Part shown: positions 59,721-64,000 of the stretch, one piece after another | Layout of the letters: each line of letters begins with the position of its first letter | Numbering within the stretch: the first letter of the stretch is position 1 | Source: Isoetes taiwanensis | Lineage: Eukaryota; Streptophyta; Lycopodiopsida; Isoetales; Isoetaceae | Length of the DNA: 64,000 nucleotides | Direction: 5' to 3' | Assembly: GCA_021234155.1 (NCBI GenBank) | Contig: JAJEKV010000235.1 | Coordinates: 372,001 to 436,000 of the forward strand | Made by a program: the position numbers and the translations under genes | Notes under the pieces: model-generated | Seen by the model: the letters and a program-made list of their open reading frames with translations, nothing else | Told to the model about the DNA's origin: nothing | Databases searched by the model: none

Positions 59721-62700
59721 CTATGAGGCATAGAGGTATAATACCACCACTAATTCCTTCTTCTTTGATTCAAATCCAAAGTAGGAATACAAATCCCACT
59801 CATGATGTTTCCATAGCCCATAGATTCCCAAAAGAATCGATATTTAAACTTCCACCATCGATACCACTTGATACAATTCATAGTTTATGGGAAGCTAAAC
59901 AACTGAACAACAACATCTTATTTGAAGAACAAGATCCAAGAACATCATATATATCACGGACTAATACATTGAGGAACACGTTTAACCACCCAATAGGGTC
60001 CACTTAAGGTTATGACCGTGCAAATGGCAAGCGGCTTGGCAAACAATGTCGGCTACTCCATGTGTAGACCATGAGCAAAGACTCAATCCATAGCTACTCC
60101 ACGTAGACCACAGATCAGAAAATAATTGCAAATGCGAGTCGCCAGAGTAGTAATTTGTGACCCCCTGTCACCTTTTCGGCCATTACTCCCTCATACGGGT
60201 GAACTAGAAGATGTGCGCCCCAATTCGGAAACTAGACTCGAGCGGTTCCAACGATCTAAAGATCGTCTCAATCGAGCTCGGTTCCGGAGATATGTCAACT
60301 GAAGTTTCGGTTCTATTTATAGATCTCCACGCGACTTTAGCCCTTTTTAGCATGCGGTTGCCTTTTTTTTCTCAAAGTATCTCCTTGCCTTTAATTAGAT
60401 TAGATAACTTATCATATGAATATTATCTATGGCCTTTTCCTCAACCAATAATCATCCCAATGATAGTGCCTCGACCCTTCCATGTTTGTGCAACCACCTT
60501 TACCTTGTATTTCCCATAAGAATAAAGGTCCCTAGATACATGAGTAATGTTTGCCATGTTTTCACAACTTTACCATATTTTTCCATGCCCCCATAACCCC
60601 CTGGCGCCGTGGACCACTCCCCGTGCTATGACTCCATATCGGTCCATCCCTTCTCAAAAAGAGATCGTCGCGATCGTCAGAATGCGTTCGGTTTGGTCCA
60701 TCCCTTCTCAAAGGCGATTGTCCCATGTTCAGCGTACACGGGAGTTCCTAGACCCTGCGTAACTCAAGAATGGTTATATAAGTTATTGTACTTCCACGGT
60801 ACCTTATACCCATTGGAACCTCCACGTTTCCATTATTTTAGATCCATTGGAACCTCCACGTTTCCATTATTTTAGATCCCGCAAAACTCTAGAAGCGGTT
60901 ATGGATATCCGCGTGCTTCTGATCGATATATCCTTGTATCTCCACGGTGCTTTAATATCTTTCATTACCTCGCGGTACTACTTGATTGTATCTCCGCGAT
61001 CACGGTATCTCCGCGATACCAATCCACCATGGGTACACACAAGAAATAAATTCTTATTCTCTATTCCGCATAAAGAAAATCAACTTCTACGAACTTTACC
61101 CATAAGTGCGTCCCATAGGAAACAATTTGAGATTCCGCATCCAAATTTTAGCATCCATATCCTTGACAACTTGTCAGTAAAGTTCCTTCCCAACGCTTAA
61201 CACTAAGCAAAACGCAAACAAGGTCAAGTGTTAATATGACTTCCAAAGTCAAATATTTATACCACGACCAACCGGCCTCTCGGATCACTGCGATCGACTA
61301 CGCAATCAAAACATGATGCTTTTACTTATTCCATAATCCCTCAAAGATCATAGAAATTTCCCCAACCATCGAACTTCGTTCTCCACAAGTCGGTCCCATA
61401 TGCTTCGAGCATTCTCCACGAAAGCACCGAATTTTATCGCTCGCGATGCCCGGCTTCACTTGCGGCGATGAGTCGTCAAGTCCTCCTTACTTGGACGCCA
61501 CGCTCCAAGGATTTGCCAAGGATTCGCCAGTTCACTCATATACTTGCCCCCCAACACACTTTTTGACGAAGTTCAACCCAACTGTACTTGCAGCACAAAC
61601 TTGCAAGATTCTTGGTGTGTCGCAGGCATAGAGTATAATACCACCACTAATTCCTTCTTCTTTGATTCAAATCCAAAGTAGGAATACAAATCCCGGTGAT
61701 GTTTCCATAGCCCATAGATTCCCAAAAGAATCGTAAACTTCGCTTCTCGATACCACTTGATACAATTCATAGTTTATGGGAAGCTAAACAACAGCATCTT
61801 ATTTGAAGAACAAGATCCAAGAACATCATATATATCACGGACTAATACATTGAGGAACACGTTTAACCACCCAACCGGGTCCACTTAAGGTTATGACCGT
61901 GCAAATGGCAACTGGCTTGGCAAACAATGTCTGGCTACTCCATGTAGACCATGAGCAAAGACTCAATCCATAGCTACTCCACGTAGACCACAGATCAGAA
62001 AATAATTGCAATGCAGAGTCGCTGTAGCAGTAATTTGTGACCCCCTGTCACCTTTTCGGCCATTACTCCCTCGTACGGGTGAACTAGAAGATGTGCCGCA
62101 CAATTCGAAACTAGACTCCGAGCCGGTTCCAACGATCTAAAGATCGTCTCAATCGGAGCTCTGGTTCCGGAGATATGTCCAACTGAAGTTTCGGTTCTAT
62201 TTATAGATCTCCCTGCGACTTTAGCCCTTTTTAGCATGCAGTTGCCTTTTTCTCAAAGTATCTCCTTGCCTTTAATTAGATTAGATAACTTATCATATGA
62301 ATATTATCTATGGCCTTTTCCTCAACCAATAATCATCCCAATGATAGTGCCTCGACCCCTTCCATGTTTGTGCAACCACCTTTACCTTGTATTTCCCATA
62401 AGAATAAAGGTCCCTAGATACATGAGTAATGTTTGCCATGTTTTCACAACTTTACCATATTTTTCCATGCCCCCATAACCCGGGGCCGTGGACCACTCCC
62501 CGTGCTATGACTCCATATCAGTCCATCCCTTCTCAAAAAAGAGATCGTCGCGATCGTCGAAAGTACGTTCGGTTTGGTCCATCCCTTCTCAAAGGCGATT
62601 GTCCCATGTTCAACGTACACCTGGGAGTTCCTAGACCCTGCGAACTCAAGAATGGTTATATAAGTTATTGTACTTCCACAGTACCTTATACCCATTGGAA

Positions 62701-64000
62701 CCTCCACGTTTCCATTATTTTTAGATCCATTGGAACCTCCACGTTTCCATTATTTTAGATCCCGCAAAACTCTAGAAGCGGTTATGGATATCGCGTGCTT
62801 TCTGATGCGATATATCCTTGTATCTCCACGGTGCTTTAATATCTTTCGTACCTCCGGCGGTACTACTTGATTGTATCTCCCGCGATACGGTATCTCCGCG
62901 ATACCAATCCACCATGGGTACACACAAGAAATAAATTCTTATTCTCTATTCGCATAAAGAAAATCAACTTACGAACTTTTACCCATAAGTGCGTCCCATA
63001 GGAAACAATTTGAGATTCCGCATCCAAATTTTAGCATCCATATCCTTGACAACTTGTCAGTAAAGTTCCTTCCCAACGCTTAACACTAAGCAAAACGCAA
63101 ACAAGGTCAAGTGTTAATATGACTTCCAAAGTCAAATATTTATACCACGACCAACCCGGCCTCTCGGATCTGCGATCGACTACGCAATCAAAACATGATG
63201 CTTTTACTTATTCCATAATCCCTCAAAGATCATAGAAATTTCCCCAACCATCGAACTTCGTTCTCCACAAGTCGGTCCCATATGCTTCGAGCATTCTCCA
63301 CGAAAGCACCGAATTTTATCGCTCGCGATGCCCCGGCTTCACTTGCGGCGGTGGTCGTCAAGTCCTCCTTACTTGGGGCCACGCTCCAAGGATTTGCCAA
63401 GGATTCGCCAGTTCACTCATATACTTGCCCCCAACACACTTTTTGGCCGAAGTTCAACCCAAGCGTACTTGCGGCACAAACTTGCAAGATTCTTGGTGTG
63501 TCGCGGGCATAGAGTATAATACCACCACTAATTCCTTCTTCTTTGATTCAAATCCAAAGTAGGAATACAAATCCGGTGATGTTTCCATAGCCCATAGATT
63601 CCCAAAAGAATCGTAAACTTCGCTCGATACCACTTGATACAATTCATAGTTTATGGGAAGCTAAACAAGCCCGAACAACGACATCTTATTTGAAGAACAA
63701 GATCCAAGAACATCATATATATCCGGACTAATACATTGAGGAACACGTTTAACCACCCAACCGGGTCCACTTAAGGTTATGACCGTGCAAATGGCAAGCG
63801 GCTTGGCAAACAATGTCGGCTACTCCATGTAGACCATGAGCAAAGACTCAATCCATAGCTACTCCCGTAGACCACGGATCGAGAAAATAATTGCAATGCG
63901 AGTCATTTGTAGCGGTAATTTGTGACCCCCCCTGTCACCTTTTCGGCCATTACTCCCTCATACGGGTGAACTAGAAGATGTGCCGCCCCAATTCGGAAAC
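59345..64000. repeat. Tandem array, period about 1.88-1.96 kb, at least 2.4 units
   Basis: The word GAAATTTCCCCAACCATCG recurs at 59396, 61353 and 63235, and the sequence between is alike throughout. Units run about 59345-61306, 61307-63187 and 63188 to the window end, so the array continues outside. Each unit holds a LINE reverse-transcriptase segment (best in unit 1), a leader-like segment typical of plant LTR elements (CATATCTCCGGAACC on the minus strand, about 62167 in unit 2) and short palindromes (GATCGTCGCGATCGTC). No protein is open in all units. Units 2 and 3 are closer to each other than to unit 1. Confidence 0.85.
60789..60882. repeat. Short direct repeat inside the array unit
   Basis: CATTGGAACCTCCACGTTTC plus CATTATTTTAGATCC occurs twice in a row in unit 1 (about 60810 and 60845) and again in unit 2 (about 62691 and 62728). 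Confidence 0.85.

Noticed and set aside
59345..64000. A CRISPR-like or regularly spaced repeat array
   Set aside because: The units are about 1.9 kb and contiguous, with no short repeat/spacer structure. The host is a plant.

Overview
This is nuclear DNA of a land plant with a large, repeat-rich genome. The plant assignment rests on remnants of genes with plant-type signatures: an extra-large G protein (XLG), two copies of a CLC-c/g-type chloride channel, and a V-ATPase subunit a. Introns have GT/AG borders. A fern or other seed-free vascular plant seems plausible to me, but nothing in the sequence settles it. I see no intact host gene. Almost everything is transposable-element sequence or decayed gene copies.

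Layout. 1-10.7 kb: pieces of one family of APE-type non-LTR retrotransposons (LINEs), including one 5' half with UTR, ORF1 and endonuclease, plus a candidate SINE, a short hairpin-ended repeat ('H element') and a second repeat ('X element'). 11.5-13.7 kb, minus strand: the first five exons of an XLG gene, with an in-frame stop. 14.3-21.2 kb: a near-complete LINE and two more fragments. 21.2-25.1 kb: diverged repeats, a candidate non-autonomous hAT element and unrecognised minus-strand coding remnants. 26.4-30.1 kb, minus strand: CLC copy 1, with seven exons. 32.1-33.3 kb: exon fragments of a receptor-like cytoplasmic kinase and of V-ATPase subunit a. 33.3-36.7 kb: an inverted pair of H elements, nested tandem duplications and a third X copy. 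38-40.8 kb: LINE debris and a GC-rich stretch. 40.87-46.87 kb: a hAT transposon with its transposase on the minus strand. 46.9-49.9 kb: four LINE pieces, all minus strand and mostly separated by GA/TC microsatellites. 49.9-55.3 kb, minus strand: CLC copy 2, a 5'-truncated duplicate of copy 1 that has gained a miniature LTR element (TRIM), a polyadenylated retrocopy nested inside that TRIM, and a 0.68-kb insertion with telomere-box motifs. 57.8-59.7 kb: more LINE pieces and microsatellites. 59.3-64.0 kb: a tandem array with a period of about 1.9 kb that includes a LINE reverse-transcriptase segment.

How the parts relate. The LINE family is the main actor. Its copies end in a conserved nested stem-loop, then (ATTTC)n, then TC-rich simple sequence. 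Several copies start directly at the end of the TC microsatellite of another copy in the same orientation. This suggests a family that inserts at TC/GA microsatellites and renews that target with its own tail. The two CLC copies act as an internal control: wherever copy 2 carries a young insertion, copy 1 supplies the empty site. All functional statements below are read from translated motifs and exon borders by eye. No database search was possible.
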